Shown piece by piece: positions 20,369-29,881 of a stretch of 64,000 nt of DNA. Below the pieces are notes generated by a model. It did no database searches. It was not told the origin of the DNA and worked only from the letters and a program-made list of their open reading frames with translations. This DNA is from Burkholderia sp. HI2500 (lineage in GTDB: Bacteria > Pseudomonadota > Gammaproteobacteria > Burkholderiales > Burkholderiaceae). Position 1 is the stretch's first letter, and the number at the start of each line of letters is the position of its first letter. The stretch covers positions 930,001 through 994,000 of the forward strand of contig NZ_NKFL01000005.1 in NCBI RefSeq assembly GCF_002223055.1, given 5' to 3'. The position numbers and the translations under genes are program-made.

Positions 20369-21421
20369 ATGAGCACTACCTATGCCTACGCAGCGACCGA
20401 TTCGCAGTCGCCGCTCGCCCCGTTCGAATTCCAGCGTCGCGCGCTGCGCGACCTCGACGTCCAGATCGACGTCCTCTACTGCGGCGTCTGCCACTCGGAC
20501 CTGCACCAGGCCCGCAACGAATGGCGCAACACGATCTACCCGGTCGTACCGGGCCATGAAATCGTCGGCCGCGTGACCGCGACCGGCCCGCAAGTCTCGC
20601 GCTTCAAGGTCGGCCAGCTGGTCGGCGTCGGTTGCCTCGTCGATTCGTGCCGCACCTGCCCGAGCTGCGCCGAAGGTCTCGAGCAGTATTGCGAGAACGG
20701 CTTCGTCGGCACCTACAACGGCCAGGATCGCGTGACGGGCGACATCACGTTCGGCGGCTATTCGACGCAGCTCGTCGTCGACGAGGCGTTCGTGCTGCGC
20801 GTGCCCGAGACGCTCGATCCGGCCGGCGCCGCGCCGCTGCTGTGCGCGGGGATCACGACCTACTCGCCGCTGCGCCAGTGGAACGTCGGCCCCGGCAAGA
20901 AGGTCGGGATCGTCGGTCTCGGCGGCCTCGGCCACATGGGCGTGAAGCTGGCGCGCGCGATGGGTGCGCACGTCGTGCTGTTCACCACGTCGCCGTCGAA
21001 GATCGAGGACGGCAAGCGGGTCGGCGCGCACGAAGTCGTGATCTCGAAGGACGAGGCGCAGATGAACGCGCACCTGAACAGCTTCGACTTCATCCTGAAC
21101 ACGGTCGCCGCGCAGCACGACCTGAACCCGTTCCTGCACCTGCTCAAGCGCGACGGCACGATGACGCTGGTCGGCGCGCCGGAGCACGACCATCCGTCGC
21201 CGCAGGTGTTCAACCTGATCTTCAAGCGCCGCCGCCTCGCCGGCTCGCTGATCGGCGGGATCGCGGAAACGCAGGAAATGCTCGACTTCTGCGCGGAGCA
21301 CGGAATCACGTCGGATATCGAAACGATTCCGATGCAGCAGATCAACGCGGCCTACGAGCGGATGCTGAAGAGCGACGTGAAGTACCGGTTCGTGATCGAC
21401 ATGGCGTCGATCAAGCAGTAA
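20369..21421 (+). CDS. Zinc-dependent NAD(P) alcohol dehydrogenase, YahK/CAD family
   Basis: A 350-residue medium-chain dehydrogenase. Catalytic zinc ligands are Cys38 (YCGVCHSD), His63 (PGHE) and a Cys in LLCAGITTYSP. The structural zinc lobe is Cys94, Cys97, Cys100 and Cys108. The Rossmann motif is GLGGLGHMG. It belongs to the cinnamyl-alcohol-dehydrogenase branch, such as YahK, which reduces aldehydes with NADPH. A strong RBS, AAGGAG (20355-20360), sits before the ATG at 20369. It diverges from an AraC regulator. A bidirectional terminator follows. Confidence 0.9.
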   Translation: MSTTYAYAATDSQSPLAPFEFQRRALRDLDVQIDVLYCGVCHSDLHQARNEWRNTIYPVVPGHEIVGRVTATGPQVSRFKVGQLVGVGCLVDSCRTCPSCAEGLEQYCENGFVGTYNGQDRVTGDITFGGYSTQLVVDEAFVLRVPETLDPAGAAPLLCAGITTYSPLRQWNVGPGKKVGIVGLGGLGHMGVKLARAMGAHVVLFTTSPSKIEDGKRVGAHEVVISKDEAQMNAHLNSFDFILNTVAAQHDLNPFLHLLKRDGTMTLVGAPEHDHPSPQVFNLIFKRRRLAGSLIGGIAETQEMLDFCAEHGITSDIETIPMQQINAAYERMLKSDVKYRFVIDMASIKQ

Positions 21422-21458
21422 GCGACGAAGGCGATACGCACGATCGCCGCCCCAAGCG

Positions 21459-21494
21459 AAACGGGCCGCATGTTCGACATGCGGCCCGTTTTTA
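21459..21494. terminator. Bidirectional terminator between the dehydrogenase and xth
   Basis: A 14-bp perfect stem, AAACGGGCCGCATG (21459-21472) with CATGCGGCCCGTTT (21478-21491), loop TTCGA, with a T run on the plus side. On the minus strand the AAA side gives a short T run, so it can serve both convergent genes. Confidence 0.9.
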
Positions 21495-21544
21495 CATCCG
21501 GCTGCTGCGCGCGCGGCGCAGCGCGGCACATCCCTCGCGGAACA

Positions 21545-22318
21545 TCACTTCTTGTAGTCGTAGTCCACCGTCAGCGGCGCATGGTCGCTGAACTTGATGT
21601 CCTTGAAGATCGACGTGCTTTTCGCGGTGCCGGCGATACCCGGCGTCGCGATCTGGTAATCGATCCGCCACCCGACGTTCTTCGCATACGCCTGGCCGCG
21701 GTTGCTCCACCACGTGTACTGCTCCGGGCGCTGATCGAGCGTGCGGAACACGTCGACATAGCCGACATCGTCGAACAGCTTCGTGAGCCACTCGCGCTCT
21801 TCCGGCAGGCAGCCCGAATTCTTCTGGTTGCTCTTCCAGTTCTTGATGTCGATTTCCTTGTGGACGATGTTCACGTCGCCGCACAGGATCACCTCGCGCT
21901 TTTTCTTCAGCGCGGCGAGGTGCGGCATGAACTCGTCCATGAAGCGGTACTTCGCCTGCTGGCGCTCTTCGCCGCTCGAGCCGGACGGCACGTACACCGA
22001 CACGACCGACAGCTTGCCGTAGCGCGCCTCGACATAGCGCCCTTCGGCATCGAATTCGCTGCTGCCGAAGCCGATGATCACGTCATCGGGCTCGTGGCGG
22101 CTGTACACGCCCGCGCCGCTGTAACCCTTCTTCTCGGCATGGTGAAAATAGCTCTTGAAGCCGTGCGGCTCGACGAATTCGGCCGGAAGATCATCGGCCG
22201 AGACCTTGATTTCCTGCACGCACACGCAATCGGCGTTCTGTTCGCCGAGCCACTCGAAGAAGCCCTTCTTCGCGGCGGAGCGGATGCCGTTCAGGTTGGC
22301 GGTAATCACTCGCATCAT
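21545..22318 (-). CDS. xth: Exodeoxyribonuclease III
   Basis: A 257-residue AP endonuclease/3'-5' exonuclease for base-excision repair. It starts MMRVITANLNGIRSAAKKGF, with metal ligand Glu in VCVQEIK, catalytic 'GDVNIVHKEID' (Asp/Asn) and the terminal 'FSDHAPLTVDY' (Asp-His pair). The initiator could be either of the first two Met codons. It converges on the alcohol dehydrogenase and lies 40 nt downstream of ppk2 on the same strand. Confidence 0.95.
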   Translation of the reverse strand: MMRVITANLNGIRSAAKKGFFEWLGEQNADCVCVQEIKVSADDLPAEFVEPHGFKSYFHHAEKKGYSGAGVYSRHEPDDVIIGFGSSEFDAEGRYVEARYGKLSVVSVYVPSGSSGEERQQAKYRFMDEFMPHLAALKKKREVILCGDVNIVHKEIDIKNWKSNQKNSGCLPEEREWLTKLFDDVGYVDVFRTLDQRPEQYTWWSNRGQAYAKNVGWRIDYQIATPGIAGTAKSTSIFKDIKFSDHAPLTVDYDYKK

Positions 22319-22358
22319 GTCGGATTCCGTTCAGTTCGATGTTTTTCAGGGGGGCAGC

Positions 22359-23198
22359 TTAGCGGATCTTCACGCCTTCGAGCTCGGGCTTCGGCGGCGG
22401 GAATTCCAGCTTCATGTCGGTCATCGTGCGCAGCAGCAGCTCGGCGATCATCACGTTGCGGTGCGTCTTCGAGTTCGCCGGGATCACGTACCACGGCGCA
22501 TGCTCGGCGGACGTCGCGGCAAGCGCGTCGCGGTAGGCGGACTGGTACGCGTCCCAGTGCTTGCGCGCGTCGAGATCGGAGATGTCGAACTTCCAGTGCT
22601 TGGTCGGATCGTCGATGCGTGCCTGCAGCCGCGCGCGCTGCTCGTCCTTCGAGATGTGCAGGAAGCACTTGATGATCGTCGTGCCGTTCTCGACCAGCAT
22701 CGTCTCGAAATCGCGGATCTGCCGATAGCGGCGCTCGCATTCCTTCGTGTCGATCAGGTCGAGCACGCGCGGCACGAGCACGTCTTCATAGTGGCTGCGG
22801 TTGAAGATCGCGAGCTCGCCCGCGGCCGGCGCCTGCGCATGCACGCGCCACAGGAAGTCGTGCGCGGCCTCGATCGGCGTGGGCGCCTTGAACGACACGA
22901 CGCGCAGGCCGAGCGGATCGACCTCGCGGAACACCGCGCGCACGGTGCCGTCCTTGCCGCTGGTGTCCATCCCCTGCAGCACGAGCAGCACGCGCTTCTT
23001 CTGCTGCGTGTGCAGGCGCTCCTGCTGCACGTCGAGCTCGGTCGACACGACCGACAGCCGTGCGCGGTCGTCGTCCTTCGAACCGGACGAGAACGGCTTC
23101 GCGGCCGGGTCGAACGCATCGAGCTTGAATGCTGCGGCTTCCTTCTCGCGCGTGCAGTACGGCACGCGGAAATCGTCGAGCGACGGTTGTTTCGCCAT
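22359..23198 (-). CDS. ppk2: Polyphosphate kinase 2 family, class III-like (polyphosphate:AMP/ADP phosphotransferase)
   Basis: A 279-residue protein that uses polyphosphate to phosphorylate nucleotides. Walker A is LQGMDTSGKDGTVRAVF and the Walker B/lid region is FNRSHYEDVLVPRV, whose 'NRSHYEDVLV' form is the class III signature (AMP and ADP substrates). The 'STELDVQQERLHTQQKKRVLLVLQ' lead-in is also typical. The class is inferred from these motifs. A GGAGG-like RBS precedes the ATG at 23198. Confidence 0.85.
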   Translation of the reverse strand: MAKQPSLDDFRVPYCTREKEAAAFKLDAFDPAAKPFSSGSKDDDRARLSVVSTELDVQQERLHTQQKKRVLLVLQGMDTSGKDGTVRAVFREVDPLGLRVVSFKAPTPIEAAHDFLWRVHAQAPAAGELAIFNRSHYEDVLVPRVLDLIDTKECERRYRQIRDFETMLVENGTTIIKCFLHISKDEQRARLQARIDDPTKHWKFDISDLDARKHWDAYQSAYRDALAATSAEHAPWYVIPANSKTHRNVMIAELLLRTMTDMKLEFPPPKPELEGVKIR

Positions 23199-23253
23199 TC
23201 GTTCCTCCGTTGGACGCTGTGGTGCATACGATAACGCATCCACCAAAACGCAA

Positions 23254-23285
23254 CGGGCCGCCCCGATCCGGTTCGGGGCGGCCCG
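23254..23285 (-). terminator. Hairpin terminator downstream of gatB
   Basis: A 13-bp GC-rich perfect stem, CGGGCCGCCCCGA (23254-23266) with TCGGGGCGGCCCG (23273-23285). On the minus strand it is followed by TTGCGTTTTGG. It lies between the gatB stop and the ppk2 start. Confidence 0.75.
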
Positions 23286-23317
23286 TCGTCAAGCGCGGTT
23301 CAGGCGCGCGGTCATGC

Positions 23318-24793
23318 TCAGCCGAGCTTCTTCTTCAGCAGCTCGTTGACCTGCTGCGGATTGGCCTTGCCCTTCGTCGCCTTCATTGCCTGGCCGATCA
23401 GCGCGTTGAACGCCTTTTCCTTGCCCGCGCGGAATTCCTCGACCGACTTCGCGTTCGCCGCGAGCACTTCGTCGATGATCGCTTCCAGCGCGCCGGTGTC
23501 GGAGATCTGCTTCAGCCCCTTCGCGTCGATGATGCGGTCGGCCGCGCCTTCGTCGGTCGCCTTCTCGTCCCAGATCGTCGCGAAGATTTCCTTCGCGATC
23601 TTGTTCGAGATCGTGCCGTCGGCGATGCGCTGCAGCACGAGCGCGAGCTGCGCGGCCGAGACCGGAATCGCGTCGATCTCGATGCCGTCGCGGTTCAGCT
23701 GCGACGAAACGTCGCCCATCAGCCAGTTCGCGGCGATCTTCGCGTTCGCGGTGCCGGCCTTCGCGACCACGGCCTCGAAGTACGCGGCCATCGCCTTGCT
23801 CGACGTCAGCACGCCCGCGTCGTACGCGGACACGCCGTATTCGTCGGCGAAGCGCTGCTGCATCGCGGCCGGCAGCTCGGGCATCCCGGACTGCACGCGC
23901 TCGATCCAGTCCTGGCCGATCACGAGCGGCATCAGGTCGGGGTCGGGGAAGTAGCGGTAGTCGTGCGCGTCTTCCTTGCTGCGCATCGAACGCGTCTCGC
24001 GCTTGTCCGGATCGTAGAGGCGCGTTTCCTGCACGACTTCGCCGCCGTCCTCGATCAGCTCGATCTGGCGACGCACTTCGTAGTTGATCGCTTCCTCGAG
24101 GAACCGGAACGAGTTCAGGTTCTTGATTTCCGCGCGCGTGCCGAACTTCTCCTGGCCGACCGGACGCACCGACACGTTCGCGTCGCAGCGGAACGAGCCT
24201 TCCTGCATGTTGCCGTCGCAGATGCCGAGCCACACGACGAGCCCGTGCAGCGCCTTCGCGTAGGCCACCGCCTCGGCCGCGCTGCGCATTTCCGGCTCGG
24301 TGACGATCTCGAGCAGCGGCGTGCCCGCTCGGTTCAGGTCGATCCCCGTCATCCCGGCGAAGTCTTCATGCAGCGACTTGCCCGCATCTTCCTCGAGGTG
24401 CGCGCGGGTCAGGTTGACCGTTTTTTCGTACGCTTCCTTGCCGGCCTTTTCGTTGGCGGGCACCTGGATCGTGATCTGGCCGCCCTGCACGACCGGAATC
24501 TCGTACTGGCTGATCTGATAGCCCTTCGGCAGATCGGGGTAGAAATAATTCTTGCGCGCGAAGATGCTGCGCGGCGCGATGGTCGAGCCGATCGCGAGGC
24601 CGAAGCGGATCGCGCGTTCGACCGCGCCGCGGTTCAGCACCGGCAGCACGCCCGGCAGCGCCAGGTCGACCGGGCAGGCCTGCGTGTTCGGCTCGGCGCC
24701 GAACTGCGTCGACGCGCCCGAGAAAATTTTCGAGACGGTCGACAGTTGCGCGTGCGTCTCGAGACCGATGACGACTTCCCATTGAGTAGTCAT
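23318..24793 (-). CDS. gatB: Asp-tRNA(Asn)/Glu-tRNA(Gln) amidotransferase subunit B
   Basis: A 491-residue tRNA-binding kinase subunit of GatCAB, which amidates mischarged Asp-tRNA(Asn) and/or Glu-tRNA(Gln). It starts [25 protein letters not shown] and contains '[19 protein letters not shown]', '[18 protein letters not shown]' and the C-terminal YqeY-like domain ending LLKKKLG. The ATG at 24793 is four nt after the gatA stop, so the genes are closely coupled. Confidence 0.97.
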   Translation of the reverse strand: MTTQWEVVIGLETHAQLSTVSKIFSGASTQFGAEPNTQACPVDLALPGVLPVLNRGAVERAIRFGLAIGSTIAPRSIFARKNYFYPDLPKGYQISQYEIPVVQGGQITIQVPANEKAGKEAYEKTVNLTRAHLEEDAGKSLHEDFAGMTGIDLNRAGTPLLEIVTEPEMRSAAEAVAYAKALHGLVVWLGICDGNMQEGSFRCDANVSVRPVGQEKFGTRAEIKNLNSFRFLEEAINYEVRRQIELIEDGGEVVQETRLYDPDKRETRSMRSKEDAHDYRYFPDPDLMPLVIGQDWIERVQSGMPELPAAMQQRFADEYGVSAYDAGVLTSSKAMAAYFEAVVAKAGTANAKIAANWLMGDVSSQLNRDGIEIDAIPVSAAQLALVLQRIADGTISNKIAKEIFATIWDEKATDEGAADRIIDAKGLKQISDTGALEAIIDEVLAANAKSVEEFRAGKEKAFNALIGQAMKATKGKANPQQVNELLKKKLG

Positions 24794-24797
24794 ATGC

Positions 24798-26288
24798 TTA
24801 CACCCCTGCCGGAACTTGCTTGTGCCAGTCGGTCGCGCGCTGGAACGCGTCGGCGACCTGCAGCATCCGGGCTTCGTTGAAATAGTTGCCGATGATCTGC
24901 AGGCCGACCGGGCGCTTCGCATTCGCGCCCGCGCCGAAGCCGCACGGCACGCTCATGCCGGGCAGGCCGGCGAGGCTCACCGACAGCGTGTAGATATCCG
25001 CGAGATACATCTGCACCGGATCGTCGCCCTTCGAGCCGAGATCCCATGCGACCGTCGGCGACGCCGGGCCCATGATCACGTCGCAGGACTTGAACGCTTC
25101 CTGGAAATCGTTCGCGATGATGCGGCGGATTTTCTGCGCCTGCAGGTAGTACGCGTCGTAGTAGCCGTGCGACAGCACGTACGCGCCGACCAGGATCCGG
25201 CGCTTCACTTCAGGCCCGAAGCCTTCCGCGCGCGACTTCTTGTACATGTCGAGCAGGTCGCCGTACTGCGCGGCGCGGTGGCCGAAGCGCACGCCGTCGA
25301 AACGCGACAGGTTCGACGACGCTTCCGCCGGCGCGATCACGTAGTACACGGGGATCGACAGTTCCGTCTTCGGCAGCGACACGGGCACGAGCGTCGCGCC
25401 GAGCGCTTCGTATTGCTTGAGCGCCGCGTCGATCGCCGCGCGCACGTCGTCGGCGAGGCCCGCGCCGAAATACTCGTTCGGCAGGCCGATGCGCAGGCCG
25501 GCGAGCGGCTTGCCCGCATCGTTGCCGGCGGCCCACGGCTGGCCGAGGTGGCGCGTGAAATCCTCTTCGTCGCGCTCGAGGCTCGTCGAGTCGCGCTCGT
25601 CGAAGCCGGCCATTCCGTTCAGCAGCAGCGCGCAGTCGGACGCGCTCTGCGCCATCGGGCCGCCCTGGTCGAGCGACGACGCGAACGCGATCATCCCGTA
25701 GCGCGACACGCGGCCGTAGGTCGGCTTGATGCCGGTGACGCCCGCGAACGACGCGGGCTGGCGGATCGAGCCGCCGGTGTCGGTGCCGGTCGCGGCCGGC
25801 GCGAGGCGCGCGGCCACGGCGGCCGAGCTGCCGCCCGAGCTGCCGCCCGGCACCGCGTTCGTGTCCCACGGGTTCTTCACCGCGCCGAACGCCGAATTCT
25901 CGTTCGACGAGCCCATCGCGAACTCGTCCATGTTGGTCTTGCCGAGCGTGACCATGCCGGCCGCCTGCAGGCGGGCGACGACGGTCGCGTCGAACGGGCT
26001 CTCGTAGTTCGCGAGCATCTTCGAGCCGGCCGTCGAGCGCCAGCCGCGCGTGACGAAGACATCCTTGTGCGCGATCGGCAGGCCGGTGAGCGCACCGCCC
26101 GCGCCGCGCGCGAGCTCGGCATCGGCGGCTTTGGCCTGCGCGAGGGTGAGATCGGCGTCGACGTGGACGAACGCGTTCAGGTCGCGCGCGGCTTCGATCC
26201 GTTTCAGGTAGAGCTGCGCGAGCTCGACGGCCGAGCATTCCTTGGCGGCGAGCGCGGCGCGCAGTTCGGTCAGGCTTTTTGCGTGCAT
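24798..26288 (-). CDS. gatA: Asp-tRNA(Asn)/Glu-tRNA(Gln) amidotransferase subunit A
   Basis: The 496-residue amidase subunit, which releases ammonia from glutamine or asparagine. The amidase-signature Ser-cisSer-Lys triad is visible: Lys75 (PIAHKD), cis-Ser150 ([12 protein letters not shown]) and Ser174 ([11 protein letters not shown]). Length is normal. It is the middle gene of gatC-gatA-gatB on the minus strand, with about 70 nt separating it from gatC. Confidence 0.97.
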   Translation of the reverse strand: MHAKSLTELRAALAAKECSAVELAQLYLKRIEAARDLNAFVHVDADLTLAQAKAADAELARGAGGALTGLPIAHKDVFVTRGWRSTAGSKMLANYESPFDATVVARLQAAGMVTLGKTNMDEFAMGSSNENSAFGAVKNPWDTNAVPGGSSGGSSAAVAARLAPAATGTDTGGSIRQPASFAGVTGIKPTYGRVSRYGMIAFASSLDQGGPMAQSASDCALLLNGMAGFDERDSTSLERDEEDFTRHLGQPWAAGNDAGKPLAGLRIGLPNEYFGAGLADDVRAAIDAALKQYEALGATLVPVSLPKTELSIPVYYVIAPAEASSNLSRFDGVRFGHRAAQYGDLLDMYKKSRAEGFGPEVKRRILVGAYVLSHGYYDAYYLQAQKIRRIIANDFQEAFKSCDVIMGPASPTVAWDLGSKGDDPVQMYLADIYTLSVSLAGLPGMSVPCGFGAGANAKRPVGLQIIGNYFNEARMLQVADAFQRATDWHKQVPAGV

Positions 26289-26357
26289 TGAGTGGTTTTC
26301 CTGGGAATTCTGGGTGGCGCGCGGCGCAGCGGCGGCGGCGCGCTTGTCATCGAATGC

Positions 26358-26657
26358 TTACTCGATCACCTTCGGCACGAGATAGAGGCCGTCCTGGACG
26401 GCCGGCGCCGGACGCTGGTTGTCGTCGCGATTGACGACTTCCGTCACGGCGTCGTCGCGCAGGCGCTGCGCGACTGCCTGGATCTGTTCGATCGGGTGGG
26501 CGAGCGGCGCGATGCCGGCGGTGTCGACCGCCTGCATCTGCTCGACGAGGCCGAAGAGTTCATTGAGCTGGCCGAGCATGTGCTCGGCGTCGGCGTCGGC
26601 CATTTCGAGTCGCGCCAGGTGCGCGATGCGTTTCACATCGGTCAGGGTCAGGGCCAT
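26358..26657 (-). CDS. gatC: Asp-tRNA(Asn)/Glu-tRNA(Gln) amidotransferase subunit C
   Basis: The 99-residue helical clamp that holds GatA and GatB together. It starts [19 protein letters not shown], with the typical '[25 protein letters not shown]' region and the terminal '[11 protein letters not shown]'. First gene of the gatCAB operon, divergent from mreB. Confidence 0.95.
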   Translation of the reverse strand: MALTLTDVKRIAHLARLEMADADAEHMLGQLNELFGLVEQMQAVDTAGIAPLAHPIEQIQAVAQRLRDDAVTEVVNRDDNQRPAPAVQDGLYLVPKVIE

Positions 26658-27024
26658 GCGATCACCGGAAAAACAAGGCTGCGCAGCGCATCAAAAGCAG
26701 CGCTGCGGCGGGGGGTTGGAGGGTGCGATCCCACCCTCAAAAATCGGGGCCGAAGCGGCAAAAATACCGCCCGTTTCGATTCAAATACCGTGAAATTATA
26801 AGGTATCATTACGCGTTCGACCCAAACCCGGCAGCCTTTTCCCGCACCGTTTCGCCCCGCTTCGGCAGGCCGTGCGTGCATCGTGCGATCCCCGGTAGAC
26901 ATCACTCGCAGCTTCGTGCGCCGCGGCGGCCGCTTCCGCCACGCTTCCCGAGGCTGTTATTTTTTCCGCTGCCGCCCTCAGCGCTCGCTATGCAGGGCCG
27001 GCCCAGAGCGAAACAGGATTCTGA
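26658..27024. other. Divergent gatC/mreB intergenic region
   Basis: About 370 bases with no gene. A markedly AT-rich patch at 26760-26815 carries opposing promoter elements (see the mreB promoter entry). A perfect TATAAT on the minus strand (26800-26795) can serve gatC, although its -35 is weak (TTGGGT at 19 nt spacing). About 215 nt of mreB leader follows with no recognised structure. Confidence 0.5.
26780..26809 (+). promoter_or_regulatory. mreB promoter candidate
   Basis: -35 TTCAAA (26780-26785), an 18-nt spacer and -10 TATCAT (26804-26809). It is interleaved with a minus-strand TATAAT (26800-26795) that could start gatCAB transcription. Confidence 0.5.
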
Positions 27025-28068
<1,044 letters not shown>

Positions 28069-28193
28069 TCGTCCAGGCAGTTCCCTGACATGACGCAACC
28101 GCGGCGTGGCCGGCTCGCTCGTTTAGAACGAACCGCCGCGCCGTTTGCGCGTCTGAGCATCATTTAACCGATCATTCGCGCCCGGCGCCGACC

Positions 28194-29264
28194 ATGGAAT
28201 ACAGTCCGCCGCCCCTCTTCAAGCAAGGTCCGCCCGCGCTCGCGCGGCTCATCTTCTTCGTTGCCCTCGCCATCGCGCTCCTCGTCTCGGACGCGCGCTT
28301 CAGCACGCTCGAAATCGTCCGCGGCGTGCTCGGCACCGTACTCTATCCGCTGCAGCGCGCCGCGCTCGTGCCGCGCGACCTGTTCATGGGCGCGGCCGAC
28401 ATCGCCGTCACCGGCGCGTCGCTGCGCCACGAGAACGACGACCTCCGCAAACGCAACCTGCAGCTGTCCACGCAAGCCAACCAGGCCGCCGTGCTCACGC
28501 AGGAGAACGCGCACCTGCGCGCGGTGCTCGAGCTGCGCCAGCACATCGCGACACAGTCGACGCCGGCCGAGATCCAGTACGACACGAGCGATCCGTTCAC
28601 GCAGAAGATCGTGATCGGCCAGGGCTCCCAGCAAGGCATCCAGAACGGCGCACCCGTCGTGAGCGAAAACGGCGTGGTCGGCCAGGTCACGCGCGTGTTC
28701 CCGCTGCAGTCCGAAGTCACGCTGGTCACCGACCGCGATCTCGCGATTCCCGTGCAGGTGCTGCGCACCGGCCTGCGCAGCGTGATCTACGGCACGCCGA
28801 AGGGCGATTCGCTCGATTTGCGCTTCGTGCCGACCAGCGCGGATCTCGTCGTCGGCGACGAGCTCGTCACGAGCGGCCTCGACGGCGTCTATCCGCCCGG
28901 CCTGCCGGTCGCGAAGGTCGTGCGCGTCGACAAGCTCGCCGATACGGCGTTCGCGCGCGTGACCTGCGCGCCGATCGCCGCCGTGCGCGGCGCGCGCCAG
29001 ATGCTCGTGCTGCATTACCAGAACGACATCCCGCCGCGCCCGGCCGAGCCCGATCCGGCCGCAGACAAGAACGCGAAGGGCAAGAAAGGCGCGAAAGCCG
29101 CCGCGAAGGGCGAGAAGAGCGAGAAGGCCGACAAGGCTGACGCGAACGCGAAGCCGGCCGCCGCGGCCCAGCCCGGCGCAAAGCCTGCGGCGCCGGCCGC
29201 CCCGGCCAAGCCCGCCGCCACGCCCGCGAAGCCCGCGGCCGGGCAATCAGGAGCCCAGCGATGA
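28194..29264 (+). CDS. mreC: Rod shape-determining protein MreC
   Basis: A 356-residue bitopic elongasome scaffold. The order is a cytoplasmic N-terminus, one transmembrane helix (about 19-37), a periplasmic coiled coil (about 72-108, 'LRHENDDLRKRNLQLSTQANQA') and the double beta-barrel MreC domain. An unusually long Lys/Ala/Pro-rich tail (about 283-356) of GEK/ADK/AKP repeats follows. The tail is low complexity and absent from the MreC core. Its stop overlaps the mreD start (ATGA). Confidence 0.95.
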   Translation: MEYSPPPLFKQGPPALARLIFFVALAIALLVSDARFSTLEIVRGVLGTVLYPLQRAALVPRDLFMGAADIAVTGASLRHENDDLRKRNLQLSTQANQAAVLTQENAHLRAVLELRQHIATQSTPAEIQYDTSDPFTQKIVIGQGSQQGIQNGAPVVSENGVVGQVTRVFPLQSEVTLVTDRDLAIPVQVLRTGLRSVIYGTPKGDSLDLRFVPTSADLVVGDELVTSGLDGVYPPGLPVAKVVRVDKLADTAFARVTCAPIAAVRGARQMLVLHYQNDIPPRPAEPDPAADKNAKGKKGAKAAAKGEKSEKADKADANAKPAAAAQPGAKPAAPAAPAKPAATPAKPAAGQSGAQR

Positions 29265-29773
29265 ATCGCCCGCAATACATCCTGCAGCCGGTCAATCCGT
29301 ACTTCATCGTCTTCAGCCTCGCCGCCGCGTTCCTGCTGAACCTGATGCCGTGGGGCCGCCTGCCCGGCGTGCCCGACTTCGTCGCGCTCGTGCTGCTGTT
29401 CTGGAACATCCATCAGCCGCGCAAGGTCGGGATGGGCGTCGCGTTCGCGCTCGGCATCCTGATGGACGTGCATGACGCGGGGCTGCTCGGCGAGCATGCG
29501 CTCGCCTATACGCTGCTGTCGTACGGCGCGATCACGATCCACCGCCGCGTGCTGTGGATGCCGATCGGCGTGCAGGTGCTGTACGTCACGCCGCTCCTGG
29601 TCGTCGCGCAGCTCGTGCCGTTCGTGATCCGCCTCGTGATGGGCGCCGCGTTCCCGGGCTGGCGCTACCTGGTCGACGGCTTCGTCGAAGCCGCGCTGTG
29701 GCCGATCGCGAGCCACCTGCTGCTGATGCCGCAACGCCGCCCGGTCGATCCGGACGATACGCGCCCCATCTGA
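29261..29773 (+). CDS. mreD: Rod shape-determining protein MreD
   Basis: A 170-residue integral membrane protein with about five to six hydrophobic helices. It starts MNRPQYILQPVNPYFIVFSLAAAFLLNLMPWG. The 'ILMDVHDAGLLGEHALAYTLLSY' segment is typical of MreD. It overlaps mreC by ATGA, and mrdA follows after about 108 nt. Confidence 0.92.
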   Translation: MNRPQYILQPVNPYFIVFSLAAAFLLNLMPWGRLPGVPDFVALVLLFWNIHQPRKVGMGVAFALGILMDVHDAGLLGEHALAYTLLSYGAITIHRRVLWMPIGVQVLYVTPLLVVAQLVPFVIRLVMGAAFPGWRYLVDGFVEAALWPIASHLLLMPQRRPVDPDDTRPI

Positions 29774-29881
29774 GCCAGGGGCCTGCCTTGAATACCCGCC
29801 GCCTCCACGCCCGCCGCGCGCCGCGCTCCGGGGCGGCACCGCGCCCGCACTGCGTGCGCGGGCCAGATCGCTCCTAACCGC